A DNA stretch of 64,000 nucleotides from Roseithermus sacchariphilus (GTDB lineage: Bacteria; Bacteroidota; Rhodothermia; Rhodothermales; MEBIC09517), in the NCBI GenBank assembly GCA_003285105.1, contig CP030158.1:2642501-2706500 (forward strand). Direction: 5' to 3'. Shown here piece by piece: positions 51,646 to 61,036 of this stretch; positions within the stretch are counted from its first letter, which is position 1, and the number at the start of each line of letters is the position of its first letter. A model generated the notes under the pieces. That model worked only from the letters and a program-made list of their open reading frames with translations, was not told where the DNA came from and did not search any database. The position numbers and the translations under genes are program-made.

Positions 51646-51671
51646 GGTGAGCAGGGAGCGAGGCGGCCGGG

Positions 51672-52679
51672 TCAGAAGCCGAAGCCGACGGTGAAGCGTT
51701 GCACGTTCCCGATCCGTCCGTACTCGTTCCAGGCGAAGTCGAAGCGGAGGCCGTAGCGGCCCAGGGCATACTGCAACCCGGCGCCGAGCGTCAGGCCGGT
51801 TTCGGCGTCTTCCTGGAAGAGGTGCTGATACCCGGCCCGTGCCGAAAAGACATCCATGAACGTCCATTCGCCGCCGAAGCTGACGCTGTTCGTGTTGTCG
51901 CTCGGCTGGTAGGCGTTGACGACCAGGTGCACCTCGTTGGCGGGGTTGAGCGCGATGGGCAGGCCGATGCCGACGCGGAAGAGGATGGGCAGCGGGAAGT
52001 CTTCGGTGTAGAGGGCCGCCGGAAGGCTGCTGTTATCCCCGAAGCGGTCGGGGTCCTGATCATAGCGAATGCGGAGGTCCCGCCCGTCGAAGCGGGCGCG
52101 GGTGCCGAAGTTGGAGACGCTGGCGCCCAGGTAGGCCCGGAACGGCAGCTCGTAGAGCACGCCCAGGTCCAGCGCGAGGGCGTTCATGCGGCTGTGCCAG
52201 ATGGTTTCCTGGATGTACTGGACCTGCAGGCCCGCCGAGAAGCGGTCCGTGATCCGCCGGGCCATTCCCAGCCCCAGGGCCAGGTTCGTCACCTCGTACC
52301 GCTCGCCCGTGCCCAGCGGCTGTTCGACGGTGCGCACGTCGATCTCGCCGGAGTTGAGGGCCGTCACGGTCAGCAGGAGTGTGTTGACGGCGCCGACGCG
52401 CAGGGCCACGGCGGCGTAGTTGTAGGTAATGCCGGCCAGCCAGCTGCTGTGGGTGAACTGCGCGTCCGACCCGTCCAGGTGCCCCAGCGAGCCCGGGTTG
52501 TAAAAGGCCGAGGTGACCTCGCCGAAGGTCGTCACGCCGGCGTTGCCCATGGCCGCCACCCGGGCACTCGGCTCGATCAGGAGGAACTGGCCGACGGTCG
52601 TTCCGGTCTTGCTCTGCGCCATGACCGACGTTGCCCCGAGCAGGGCCAGCGCCAGCATCGAAAGCGATAAACGTCGCAT
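51672..52679 (-). CDS. PorV/PorQ-family outer-membrane barrel
   Basis: 335 residues: signal peptide (MRRLSLSMLALALLGATSVMAQ), then the family opening VGQFLLIEPSARVAAMGNAGVT with AFYNPGSLGHLDG, and repeated amphipathic strands to a terminal aromatic FTVGFGF. PorV shuttles T9SS cargo to the attachment complex; here the gene sits between two T9SS-sorted proteins and 18-27 bp from each, so it is likely a dedicated version for this glycan system. Not a solute porin by sequence. Confidence 0.82.
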   Translation of the reverse strand: MRRLSLSMLALALLGATSVMAQSKTGTTVGQFLLIEPSARVAAMGNAGVTTFGEVTSAFYNPGSLGHLDGSDAQFTHSSWLAGITYNYAAVALRVGAVNTLLLTVTALNSGEIDVRTVEQPLGTGERYEVTNLALGLGMARRITDRFSAGLQVQYIQETIWHSRMNALALDLGVLYELPFRAYLGASVSNFGTRARFDGRDLRIRYDQDPDRFGDNSSLPAALYTEDFPLPILFRVGIGLPIALNPANEVHLVVNAYQPSDNTNSVSFGGEWTFMDVFSARAGYQHLFQEDAETGLTLGAGLQYALGRYGLRFDFAWNEYGRIGNVQRFTVGFGF

Positions 52680-52697
52680 GGGATCCAGGCCCCGAGG

Positions 52698-55600
52698 TTA
52701 CTTGATGATGGCAAATTTGCCGACGTACTGCCCGAGGTCGCCGGCGTCCACGTGGAAGACGTAGAGGCCGGGGGCGACGTCGAGGTTGTCTTTGGTACGC
52801 AGGTCCCAGGGGACCATGCCGGTGGTGCCGCCGTCGTGGTGCAGCACGCGCACCAGCTCGCCGCGTACCGTGTAGATGCGGATCGAGGCGCCGGCGGGGA
52901 TCGCGCGGAACTCCATGCGGCGCACGCCGCGTCCGGATACGGCGAAGCGTTCGGGCTCGAAGCTGGCCGAAGCGACGTACGGGTTGGGGACCACGTACGG
53001 CTCTTCCTCCTGGAACACCTGCCGGGCCAGGCTGGCATCGACGTAGGCGCCCCGCGTCGTGAAGGTGAAGGCTTCCCCCGGCCCGAACGGCACGCGCAGG
53101 GCGACGCGGTAGACGTCTCCGTCGCCGGGGGCCTCGGGCGTCTCCCCGGCGGCGGCATCCACCTGGATGCGCCAGGTCGGGCGCAGCCGCGTCGAGCCCT
53201 CGGCCTCGGGGGTGAGAATGTCGATGAACTCCTCCGGTGCGCTCAGCGTGCCGTCCCCGTTGACGTCGCGGAAGCGGAAGTCGAGCTGGAGCCCGCTCCC
53301 GGCGGTGACGATCTTGAAGCGCGCCGGGATGGCCGGCGTCCCGATGGCGGCGCGGGAGGTGTCGAGCGGGGTGTCGGCGAACGTGATCAGCAGGTCCTCC
53401 GGGAAGCCCGGCCGCCGCAGGTTGATCGACAGGGGCGAGGCGTAGCGTGTGGTGAAGGCGATGGCCGGGTTGCCCTCGACGAAGCCGGTCGCCAGCGTGT
53501 CGAGTTCGACGGTGAGCGGCGTCTCGATGATGGGCAGCAGCCCGGCGCCCACCGGCCCGACGCCCCGCCCTTCGAGGTCCAGGCCGGTGTCGAAGACCAC
53601 CTCGCCCGTCGTCTCATCCGTCATCCGGTACGTCATCGCGCGGACGCTGTCGGCCAGGCCCTCCATCGTGAGGCGGAAGGTGTGCCCGTCCGGGACGAGC
53701 GCCGGGTGCTTGACCTGGACCTGCACCGAGCCGGTGCCGCTCCCGTTCACGTGCTGGAGCGATCCGTCGAGGACGGAGGCGGGCACGTAGCCGGCCACCG
53801 GTTTGTTGGGGCGGACCTCCACGGCGTTGGAAGGCAGGATGGTGCCGCCGCGCGGCGTCCGGGAGATGGTGATGGCGTTCTCCGACGGGTAGAACCGGAA
53901 TTCCTCCGAGCCCCGGTCGTAGGCCGTCACCGCGTAGTAGTAGGTCTGCCCGTTGGTCACGGTCGAATCCGTGAAGGTGTGGACGATGCCCGTATCCTCA
54001 CCGAGCCAGTAGGCGGTGCCCTCGACGGTCAGGTCCGAGAAGCCGCTGATGCCGTTGTCGAGGTCGAACTGGGCGATGGGCCGGCCGTTGCCGAGTGGCC
54101 CGGTGCCGCGGGCGTTGGTGATGACCTGGGCGTCGAGGAAGTTGGGGTCGGTGGCGCGGTAGATGCGGTAGCCCTCGAAGTCGTTGCGGTTCGTCACCGG
54201 GTCGATGCCCTTCTCGGCCGCATTGTCCCAGACGAGGGTCACGTAGCCGTCGCCGGCGAAGGCCTGCACCGTCGGCAGCGGCGGGGGCGTGGCGAACTGG
54301 TAGTTGGCGTTGTAGATGGACTGGACGGTTTCGACGTTCGTCTCCAGCTCGGTCAGGTCGTCGCCGTAGGCCAGGGCCAGGCTGAAGCGCTCGCGGCGGC
54401 CGGCTTCGAGGCGGAACGGCCCGGAGGCGAAGAGGAAACCGATGTTGTAGTTGAGCACGAGCGGGTCGTCGAAGCGCACGTCCGGGTCGGGGTGGGTGAA
54501 CTGCTCGTAGAGGCGGCGGGGCCACTCGCGCTCGTTGTTGAAGAAGACGATGTTGTCCGTCTCCGAGCTGGGCGCGCCGGCGCCGGCCCGGATGCGGTTC
54601 ATCTTGAAGCCCGTCAGCCCGATCATGTCGGACTCGTTGATGTCGGTCCGGTCGAAGTTGGGCTCGCCGGGGGTGGGGATGCCGTCCCCTTCGCCGGTGT
54701 CGGCCGGGTTGTCGTCGTTCTCGAAGATGCCGTCGGCGCCGGTGTCGTTGAACTCGGCGAGCCAGTCCATGTCTTCGTCGCCCGTCCACCAGACGCCGGC
54801 CACGTAGGCGGGGCGTTCTTCGAGCGGGCCGTAGGTGGCCTCGAAGGCGGCGAGGTCATAGTGGGCCTGCACGTAGGCGCGGATGGCGTCCTGCCCCTCG
54901 ATCTTCTCGCCGGGCCCGCTGTCGCGCATCTCGTCGACGATGCCGTCGTCGTCGTTGTCGAGGCCGTCGAAGGGGTTGCCCGGCGTTTCGAGGTAGGCAT
55001 AGCCGAGGTAGCCGGTATCCTCGCAGTTGCTGCGCAGGCTGACGCCGTGGCCGCCCTTGTCCCAGGTGTAGACCAGGTTGAGGCCGAAGTCGCGGTTGTA
55101 GAAGGCGTTGTCGTCGTCACTCTCGGCGATGCCGTCGCAGGAGACGGCCGAGCCGCCGACGCCGGAGTCCATGTAGAGCCCGAAGACGATGTCTTCGTAG
55201 GTCGTGGTGCTTTCGTTGACGATGTCGTAGTGCCAGAAGATGACGTTCTGCGCCTGCGGGTTGGCCCACTGGAAGCCGCGCACCTCGACGCGCAGCCCGA
55301 GGCCGCGGCGGGTGCGGTCCCGCGCGTCCGGGTAGAAGTTCCAGGCGTCGTAGTAGTTGTCGTCCATCACGTAGAACGATTCCTGGTCGGCATTGGGCCG
55401 TTTGCCAAAGAAGCCGTTCCAGGAGCCACACCAGCCCGGATCGTCGGGGTCGTCGATCTTGTCGTACCAGCATTCCTCGGGTGCGGCGCCCCTGCGCGGG
55501 GTGCCGTCCTCGTTCATCGCACCCGGCCAGGTGCGGGGGTCGTTGCTGAGGGCGATGGAGCGGCCCTTGTTGACGTTCGGGTTCGGCTCGGCATAGCCCG

Positions 55601-55988
55601 GCCGAGGTTCGAAGCGCATGATGCGGTTGGTGATCGGGCTGCGGGCCTGCCGCTCGCGGAAGCCGGTCAGCATGATCTCGGCCTGGCGTCCGTTCTCCTG
55701 CGTGATCCGGGCCAGCACGAAGGGGGTGATGCCGTCCGAGTAGTTGAGCCCGGAGCCCTTGGGCACTTCGGCGGAGTGGAAAATGCTGAGGTCCGGGTTG
55801 ACCTCGAAGTCGCCCACCATGCCGTAGTTGTAGAAGAGCGTGCGGATCCGGTTGGCGTCGTGGAGGCCGGATCGCTCGGCATCGATCTGTCCGCGCCACG
55901 GCGGCGGCACGACGGGCTCCAGCTCCTGCGCACGAGCCGGCAGAGCAGCCAGGAGCAGCAACAGCACGAGAACGGTGCGGTACGTCAT
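52698..55988 (-). CDS. Large T9SS-type surface protein of the glycan cluster, function unknown
   Basis: 1,096 residues from ATG 55988 with signal peptide MTYRTVLVLLLLLAALPARA. The central part has Asp-rich loops like dockerin/EF-hand calcium sites (GLDNDDDGIVDE, ADTGEGDGIPTPGE). Fibronectin-III-like segments follow (VTLVWDNAAEKG, FEGYRIYRA), then the module shared with the GH144 enzyme (FPEDLLITFADTPLDTS through DILTPEAEGSTR), and a C-terminal sorting-type sandwich (VVPNPYVASASF, RIYTVRGELVRVL, PGLYVFHVDAGD). No catalytic signature. Its place right after the TonB receptor suggests a SusE/SusF-like or SusD-replacing surface glycan-binding role; no SusD is present. Confidence 0.72.
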   Translation of the reverse strand: MTYRTVLVLLLLLAALPARAQELEPVVPPPWRGQIDAERSGLHDANRIRTLFYNYGMVGDFEVNPDLSIFHSAEVPKGSGLNYSDGITPFVLARITQENGRQAEIMLTGFRERQARSPITNRIMRFEPRPGYAEPNPNVNKGRSIALSNDPRTWPGAMNEDGTPRRGAAPEECWYDKIDDPDDPGWCGSWNGFFGKRPNADQESFYVMDDNYYDAWNFYPDARDRTRRGLGLRVEVRGFQWANPQAQNVIFWHYDIVNESTTTYEDIVFGLYMDSGVGGSAVSCDGIAESDDDNAFYNRDFGLNLVYTWDKGGHGVSLRSNCEDTGYLGYAYLETPGNPFDGLDNDDDGIVDEMRDSGPGEKIEGQDAIRAYVQAHYDLAAFEATYGPLEERPAYVAGVWWTGDEDMDWLAEFNDTGADGIFENDDNPADTGEGDGIPTPGEPNFDRTDINESDMIGLTGFKMNRIRAGAGAPSSETDNIVFFNNEREWPRRLYEQFTHPDPDVRFDDPLVLNYNIGFLFASGPFRLEAGRRERFSLALAYGDDLTELETNVETVQSIYNANYQFATPPPLPTVQAFAGDGYVTLVWDNAAEKGIDPVTNRNDFEGYRIYRATDPNFLDAQVITNARGTGPLGNGRPIAQFDLDNGISGFSDLTVEGTAYWLGEDTGIVHTFTDSTVTNGQTYYYAVTAYDRGSEEFRFYPSENAITISRTPRGGTILPSNAVEVRPNKPVAGYVPASVLDGSLQHVNGSGTGSVQVQVKHPALVPDGHTFRLTMEGLADSVRAMTYRMTDETTGEVVFDTGLDLEGRGVGPVGAGLLPIIETPLTVELDTLATGFVEGNPAIAFTTRYASPLSINLRRPGFPEDLLITFADTPLDTSRAAIGTPAIPARFKIVTAGSGLQLDFRFRDVNGDGTLSAPEEFIDILTPEAEGSTRLRPTWRIQVDAAAGETPEAPGDGDVYRVALRVPFGPGEAFTFTTRGAYVDASLARQVFQEEEPYVVPNPYVASASFEPERFAVSGRGVRRMEFRAIPAGASIRIYTVRGELVRVLHHDGGTTGMVPWDLRTKDNLDVAPGLYVFHVDAGDLGQYVGKFAIIK

Positions 55989-56097
55989 GGGAGGATGCGC
56001 TCCGAAACGTGGATCCGAAAGGGTCGGGTGCGGGTGGCGAGTCGAAAGGGGGGCCATGCGAAGGACGGGAGTCGTGTGCCCGCGGGGGAGCCCGGCC

Positions 56098-58824
56098 TCA
56101 CCGCGTGAACGCCCCGCGCAGCGACACCCCGAGCTCGATCCGCCGGGGCGGGTTGAGACGGCCGGGGTTGGGATTTCGCTGCTGCGTGGTGTCGAGCGTG
56201 TAGTACGGGCTGCCGGTGTCGGCATAGACGAAACCGTTGGCAAAGTGCTGATCGAACAGGTTGAAGACCCGGACGAACGCCGTCCAGTCCAGCCCGCCGA
56301 GGTCGAAGAACTTCTCGGCGCGGAGGTCGACGATGACGTTGCTGGGCTTGCGGCCGGAGTTGGTCTCCAGCTCAGAGCCGAAGGTCGTCCCGATCGACGG
56401 CGTATAGGGCCGGCCCGAGGCAAACTTGAGGATGGCCGTCAGAGAGAAGTTGCCGGGCTGGAACCAGATGAGCGAGCCGTTGAGCGTATGGCGCTGGTCC
56501 CAGTCGAAGGGGACCTGGCGGGGGCGCGGGTCCTCGCCGGCGGCGGCGCGGTTGGCCGTCTCGCGGGGGTCGCTGCTGTTGCCCACCCCGATCTGCAGCG
56601 TGTAGTCGATCGAGGCCGTGATGGGGCCGAGGCCGCGCTGGTCCAGCGCCAGCGTGAAGCCGCGCACACCGCCGAAGTCCACGTTGGTCAGCCGGGCGTA
56701 TTCGGCGGCGGTGTAGGTCTGCACGAACTCCACGCCGAGCAGGTCCCGGATGTCCTTGTAGAACAGGCTCAGATCCAGGCCCAGGAACGGCGTCACCTCA
56801 CTCTTGAAGCCGAACTCGTACTGCGTGGTGAACTCCGGCTTGAGGTCGGGATTGCCGAGGACGCCGTAGCTGACGGCGCCGGCCTGCAGGTCCTCCAGGA
56901 CCGAATAGTCGGCGTTGGAGAAGATCTGCCCGAGGCCGGGCATCTGGTAGAAGTGGCCGTAGGAGAAGAAGAGCGAGGCGCGGTCCAGGATGGGGAAGGA
57001 GACCCCCAGCCGGGGTGCCAGGGCCCACTTGACCGACGTCGGCTTCGGGCGGGACTCGGGGGCGCCGTCGATGCTGTTGGCCGGGTTGGCCAGGTCGCTC
57101 GGCACGGTGGCGTTGGCGTCGAAGTACTCCAGGCGGAGCCCGGCGCGGATGCGCAGGTCGCGCCACTCGATGCGGTCCTGGACGAAGGCGGCCACGGAGA
57201 GGGGGTTGTAGGCCCGGACCTGGGCGTCCAGCGTGTCCCGCACGACGCCCAGCACCTGCACTCCGTCGGCCACGATCTGCTGCACCTGCCCCGGCGAGCC
57301 GAACTCCAGGTGAGAGGCCTGCACCTCGTAGCCGGCCTTGAGCAGATGCACCTTCGTGGCCTGGCTGGTGACGGCCCCCTTGCTGACGAAGGCGTTCGTG
57401 CGCTGCACGAAGCGGCCGAGCTCGACGCCCTGGACGATGGCGCCTTCCTGGTAGTTGGCATCCCCGCGGGGCGGGCCGGGCTCGTAGTAGGGGGAATCCT
57501 CGGGCAGAGGATACTGCGTCCCGGCGTCCGGCGGCGGCGTGCCCAGGTCGTCGTACTTCAGGTCCTTGTAATCGAAGTAGTTCTGCCGGAAGCTGAGTTC
57601 ATAAAAGAGGCGATCCGAGAGGGTGTGCGTCCAGTCCAGCCCGTGCACGATGGAGAACTGGCGGGGGATGGAAAGGCCGTCCGGGTTGAGCCGGAAGGCG
57701 TGGTTGTAGCCCCGGCGCTGGATCAGGTTGCCCACGGCCTGGTAGGCCACCTTGACGTGCGGGATGGAGCGGTTGGAGATCTTGGCCAGCCAGCTCCATT
57801 GCTTGTTGAAGTTGATCGGCACCAGGGCGCTGTCGCCCGTCGGATTGAAGATGCGGCGCTCGAAGTCGTTCTCGTCCGTCGGGCGGAAGACCCGGAGGCC
57901 GGCGAGATGCCCCTGGTTGACGTAGCGCTGGCCGTTGAGCAGAAAGGTCGTCTGCGGCACGAAGGGGACCGGCCCGCTGAGGCTGACCTGGTAGTTCTGC
58001 AGCGTCATCGGGTCGATGTCCGAGATGTGAGGGAACAGGGCCACGGTCTGCGGGCCGTCGAAGCGGGTGATGACGGTGGTCGAGTCGTTGCCGGGGCTGA
58101 CGTACTCGCCCATGAAGACCTCGGCGGAGAACTCGTAGCGCTCCGGGTTGCCGTCGCGCAGCACGGCGTTGACGACGCCGCTCATCGCCTGCCCGTATTC
58201 CGCATCGAAGGTGCCCTGGATGACCTGCACCTCCTGCAACACCGACCGGTCCAGGTTCAGTGTCGAGGCGTTGTCGAAGGGGTTGTTGACCGAGACGCCG
58301 TCGACCTGGTACTGCACCTCCCCGAGGCGGCCGCCGCGGAAGTGCCCGTCGACGACGCCGGCCTGCAGGTTGACGATGTCCTGCAACTGCTGCACCGGCA
58401 GCACGGCGATGTCCTCGCGCGAGAGGGTCGCCATCGAAGACGTCAGCGAGACGTCGACGAGCGGCCGGTCCGCCGTGACGACGACCTCGTCGCCGACGAT
58501 GACTTCCTCGGCGAGCGTCACGTCGAGCGTCGTGGTCTGGTTGGAGGCCACCCGCACGCCTTCGACGACCTTCGTCTGGTATCCGATGATGCTGAAACGG
58601 ACGTCGTACGTCCCGGGCGGGATCTGCAGGATGATGTAGTCGCCGTTTTCGTCGGCGGCGGCGCCCAGGGTAGTGCCGAGGAGCAGGGCCGTGGCGCCGA
58701 TGAGAGGCTCGCCGGCTTCGTCCAGGATGCGGCCGGTGAGCTTGCCGGTCTGGGCGTGAGCCGTCTGAGCACCGAACAGGAGGAGCACGCCGAGCAGGAG
58801 CAGGCGTCGTCGGAGCAGTGCCAT
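56098..58824 (-). CDS. TonB-dependent receptor with carboxypeptidase-regulatory domain
   Basis: 908 residues from ATG 58824; signal peptide MALLRRRLLLLGVLLLFGAQTAHA. N-terminal regulatory domain (LTGRILDEAGEPLIGATALLLGT, PPGTYDVRFSIIGYQ), then plug (DRPLVDVSLTSSMATLSRED, LQDIVNLQAGVVDG, VDGVSVNNPFDNAS, GTFDAEYGQAMSGVVN) and a 22-strand barrel with RAGLRLEYFD and VFNLFDQHFANGFVYAD, ending LGVSLRGAFTR. It should import oligosaccharides across the outer membrane. No SusD partner follows; the downstream surface protein and PorV-like barrel may complete the system. Confidence 0.9.
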   Translation of the reverse strand: MALLRRRLLLLGVLLLFGAQTAHAQTGKLTGRILDEAGEPLIGATALLLGTTLGAAADENGDYIILQIPPGTYDVRFSIIGYQTKVVEGVRVASNQTTTLDVTLAEEVIVGDEVVVTADRPLVDVSLTSSMATLSREDIAVLPVQQLQDIVNLQAGVVDGHFRGGRLGEVQYQVDGVSVNNPFDNASTLNLDRSVLQEVQVIQGTFDAEYGQAMSGVVNAVLRDGNPERYEFSAEVFMGEYVSPGNDSTTVITRFDGPQTVALFPHISDIDPMTLQNYQVSLSGPVPFVPQTTFLLNGQRYVNQGHLAGLRVFRPTDENDFERRIFNPTGDSALVPINFNKQWSWLAKISNRSIPHVKVAYQAVGNLIQRRGYNHAFRLNPDGLSIPRQFSIVHGLDWTHTLSDRLFYELSFRQNYFDYKDLKYDDLGTPPPDAGTQYPLPEDSPYYEPGPPRGDANYQEGAIVQGVELGRFVQRTNAFVSKGAVTSQATKVHLLKAGYEVQASHLEFGSPGQVQQIVADGVQVLGVVRDTLDAQVRAYNPLSVAAFVQDRIEWRDLRIRAGLRLEYFDANATVPSDLANPANSIDGAPESRPKPTSVKWALAPRLGVSFPILDRASLFFSYGHFYQMPGLGQIFSNADYSVLEDLQAGAVSYGVLGNPDLKPEFTTQYEFGFKSEVTPFLGLDLSLFYKDIRDLLGVEFVQTYTAAEYARLTNVDFGGVRGFTLALDQRGLGPITASIDYTLQIGVGNSSDPRETANRAAAGEDPRPRQVPFDWDQRHTLNGSLIWFQPGNFSLTAILKFASGRPYTPSIGTTFGSELETNSGRKPSNVIVDLRAEKFFDLGGLDWTAFVRVFNLFDQHFANGFVYADTGSPYYTLDTTQQRNPNPGRLNPPRRIELGVSLRGAFTR

Positions 58825-58866
58825 GCCGCTATGTACGCGGTTCGCTGGATGACGAGGCCCCCGCAC

Positions 58867-58905
58867 GGGGAGGAGGGGCGCCGCAGAGAGCTACCCCTCC
58901 TCCCC
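58867..58905 (-). other. Strong hairpin between the CBM9-like gene and the TonB receptor gene
   Basis: GGGGAGGAGGGG (58867-58878) and CCCCTCCTCCCC (58894-58905) form a perfect 12-bp stem with a 15-nt loop in the 117-bp gap inside the operon. No U-run follows on the minus strand, so it is more likely an attenuation or mRNA-processing/stability element than a full terminator. It would allow unequal expression of the first gene and the rest. Confidence 0.6.
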
Positions 58906-58941
58906 CCGCACGAGAGCCGAAGCAAAGGTGAGCGGGTCCGA

Positions 58942-60948
58942 TTACTTCAGCAGGAGCATCCGGCCGGTAGCGGTGGCCTGCCGCACGCCGCTCGTAGCGT
59001 CTTTCATCGACACCCGGTACAGATACAGCCCGGAGGCCAGGCCGTCGGCGGCGAAGGTGACCTCGTTGCGGCCCGCGCCCTGAACGCCCGGCGTCAGCCG
59101 CGCCACCTCACGGCCCAGCAGGTCGAAGACCTGGATCGTGACGTCGGCCGACTGGGGCAGCATGTACCGGATCGTGGTGCTCGGGTTGAAGGGGTTGGGG
59201 TAGTTGCCCAGCAGCTTCAGCGAACGAGGCACCTCGGCGGCATCGTCCACGGACACCGTCATGGCGGGGTCGAGGTAGCCGTAGAGGCTGGCGCCCGTGT
59301 TGCGTTCGCCGGAGATCCAGGTGCGCGTGGCATAGCTGGCCTCCTGGGTCTCCAGGAAGTCCCCGTCGAAGAAGTTGAGAGCCAGCCAGATCCGGCCCTC
59401 ACCGAGCCCGTCCGGGTACCCGAGGGCCTCCACCAGGTTGATGGCGATCTCCATCTGGTAGCCCTCGTCCACGTCCGAGGGGTCGGCCGCCGTCGAGCTG
59501 CCCTTGAGGCTGACGACGCCCACGACGGCGCCCGGCGCTTCCTCCTGGAGGCCCAGGGCGTCGTTGCTGTAGGCGATGGCCCCCGTCGAGTCGATGGAGA
59601 AATCGAACTGGCGCGCCGCGAGGGTCTGGGCCGTCGTCAGCGAGTCGAGCCAGCGGAGGGTGATGCGGATGCCGTCGCGGCCGCCTTCGGACTGCATGCC
59701 GCTGATGGCCTGGTCGGCTACGTCGATGCCGGCGTAGAGGGTGTTGCCCTCGAAGAGCAGTTTCACCTTCGCCAGCGAGGGATCGACGACCACGGCGGCG
59801 TTCTGGTCGCCGTTGATGTCCGGGCGGAACCAGCGCGTGTAGTAGGGGGCCACGGTGCCGGGGTTCATGTCCAGGACCTCCGGCGTGGCCTTGTACTGGA
59901 GGTGGAACAGGTCCGGCGCGCCCGCCCAGGCCGGTTCGTCGAGCACGCCGTCGAGCGTCGGCGGGGCCGGGGCACGCATGACGGTGAACTCCGGCTCGGT
60001 CACGGCCGGGGCTTCCCCGGAGCTGACGGTCACGTCCGAGCGGCCCATGATGTAGCCGACGCCCTCGTTGAAGTTGTTGGCCCACTGGTTCTGAAACCAG
60101 ACGCGCGAGAGGAAGGTCATGTCCGGATCGGTGGGCCAGCTGTAGTCCTGGTCCTGGAGGGCGATGTTGAACGGAATCCGGTCGCCTCCTTCCTGGCTGA
60201 AGTCGTAGCCGAGGGCGCCGAAGTCGATGAAGGTTTCGATGACGTACCCGTTGTCGGCGCCGTGGGTGTCGTCGTTGGCGATGCCGTCGACGGTGGCGGC
60301 GAAGTCCCAGATGGCTTTGTCCTCCTCGGAGCGGGCGTCCCCGTCGAGGCCCTGGGTGAAGCCGACGCCGTAGTCGCCGAAGCCGCGGATGGCGCTGCCG
60401 GGGATGGTGCGCCCGCTGCCGATGAGCGTGCCGTCGTCGTAGGTGTCGTCGGCGTCGGTGGTGTCGGCCGGGTTCCACCAGCTCAGGATGAATTCCTGGG
60501 GCCGGATGAAGTTGTTGGCGTCGTCATAGTTGATGCGATCGCGTGCGGTGCGATCCAGGATGGCCATGATGATGCCGTCGAAGTTCCAGAGGCCGGTGCC
60601 CCCGCCGACGGAGGCGTCGTTGACCATCAGCCCCATCCAGACGACGTTGCCGTCGCGCAGGAGGTAGAGCGTGCCGTCGTTCGGGTCCGGCGGTTCGGCC
60701 GGGACCGGGTTGCCTTCGATGCGCTGGCCGCTGCCGGGCAGCCCGCCGGGCGGATTGCCCCAGACGAGCCGGATGGTTTCGGCCTGTTGCCAGGCGGCCT
60801 CGTCGAGGACGCCGTCCAGGGTCATCTGCGCGCCCTCGACGTCACGCGCCCAGAGGACGTCGACGCCGTTGCGCACGGGCTGGGCGAGGGCGGAGGAGGC
60901 GAGGATCGCCGTCGCCAGCAGGGTCAGGGTCGTAGCTGTGCGTTTCAT
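58942..60948 (-). CDS. T9SS-sorted protein with two CBM9-like domains
   Basis: 668 residues, signal peptide MKRTATTLTLLATAILASSALAQ. Two CBM9-like units start with near-identical motifs (MTLDGVLDEAAWQQAE about 42; PTLDGVLDEPAWAGAP about 330), consistent with sugar-end binding or a related domain. Asp-rich turns (DTTDADDTYDDG, DINGDQNAAVV) may bind calcium. The C-terminus is a type A sorting domain (YPNPFNPSTTIRYM, FDLLGREVARL, SGLYLYRVSM) ending MLLLK. It is the first gene of the glycan cluster, downstream of the LacI-type operator, so it should be surface-exposed and induced with the system. Confidence 0.82.
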   Translation of the reverse strand: MKRTATTLTLLATAILASSALAQPVRNGVDVLWARDVEGAQMTLDGVLDEAAWQQAETIRLVWGNPPGGLPGSGQRIEGNPVPAEPPDPNDGTLYLLRDGNVVWMGLMVNDASVGGGTGLWNFDGIIMAILDRTARDRINYDDANNFIRPQEFILSWWNPADTTDADDTYDDGTLIGSGRTIPGSAIRGFGDYGVGFTQGLDGDARSEEDKAIWDFAATVDGIANDDTHGADNGYVIETFIDFGALGYDFSQEGGDRIPFNIALQDQDYSWPTDPDMTFLSRVWFQNQWANNFNEGVGYIMGRSDVTVSSGEAPAVTEPEFTVMRAPAPPTLDGVLDEPAWAGAPDLFHLQYKATPEVLDMNPGTVAPYYTRWFRPDINGDQNAAVVVDPSLAKVKLLFEGNTLYAGIDVADQAISGMQSEGGRDGIRITLRWLDSLTTAQTLAARQFDFSIDSTGAIAYSNDALGLQEEAPGAVVGVVSLKGSSTAADPSDVDEGYQMEIAINLVEALGYPDGLGEGRIWLALNFFDGDFLETQEASYATRTWISGERNTGASLYGYLDPAMTVSVDDAAEVPRSLKLLGNYPNPFNPSTTIRYMLPQSADVTIQVFDLLGREVARLTPGVQGAGRNEVTFAADGLASGLYLYRVSMKDATSGVRQATATGRMLLLK

Positions 60949-60985
60949 AGCATGTGCCAGCTTGCTGAACGGATGGGTGGAGATC

Positions 60986-60997
60986 GGAAGCGCTTTC
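60986..60997. promoter_or_regulatory. Second LacI-like operator candidate
   Basis: GGAAGCGCTTTC has a perfect AAGCGCTT core with central GC and one mismatch in the outer arms. It is about 76 bp downstream of the first palindrome, in the leader of the glycan operon. Confidence 0.35.
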
Positions 60998-61036
60998 GTC
61001 ATCCCGGTGCAAGGCGACGCCGACGCCCCGGTGCAC

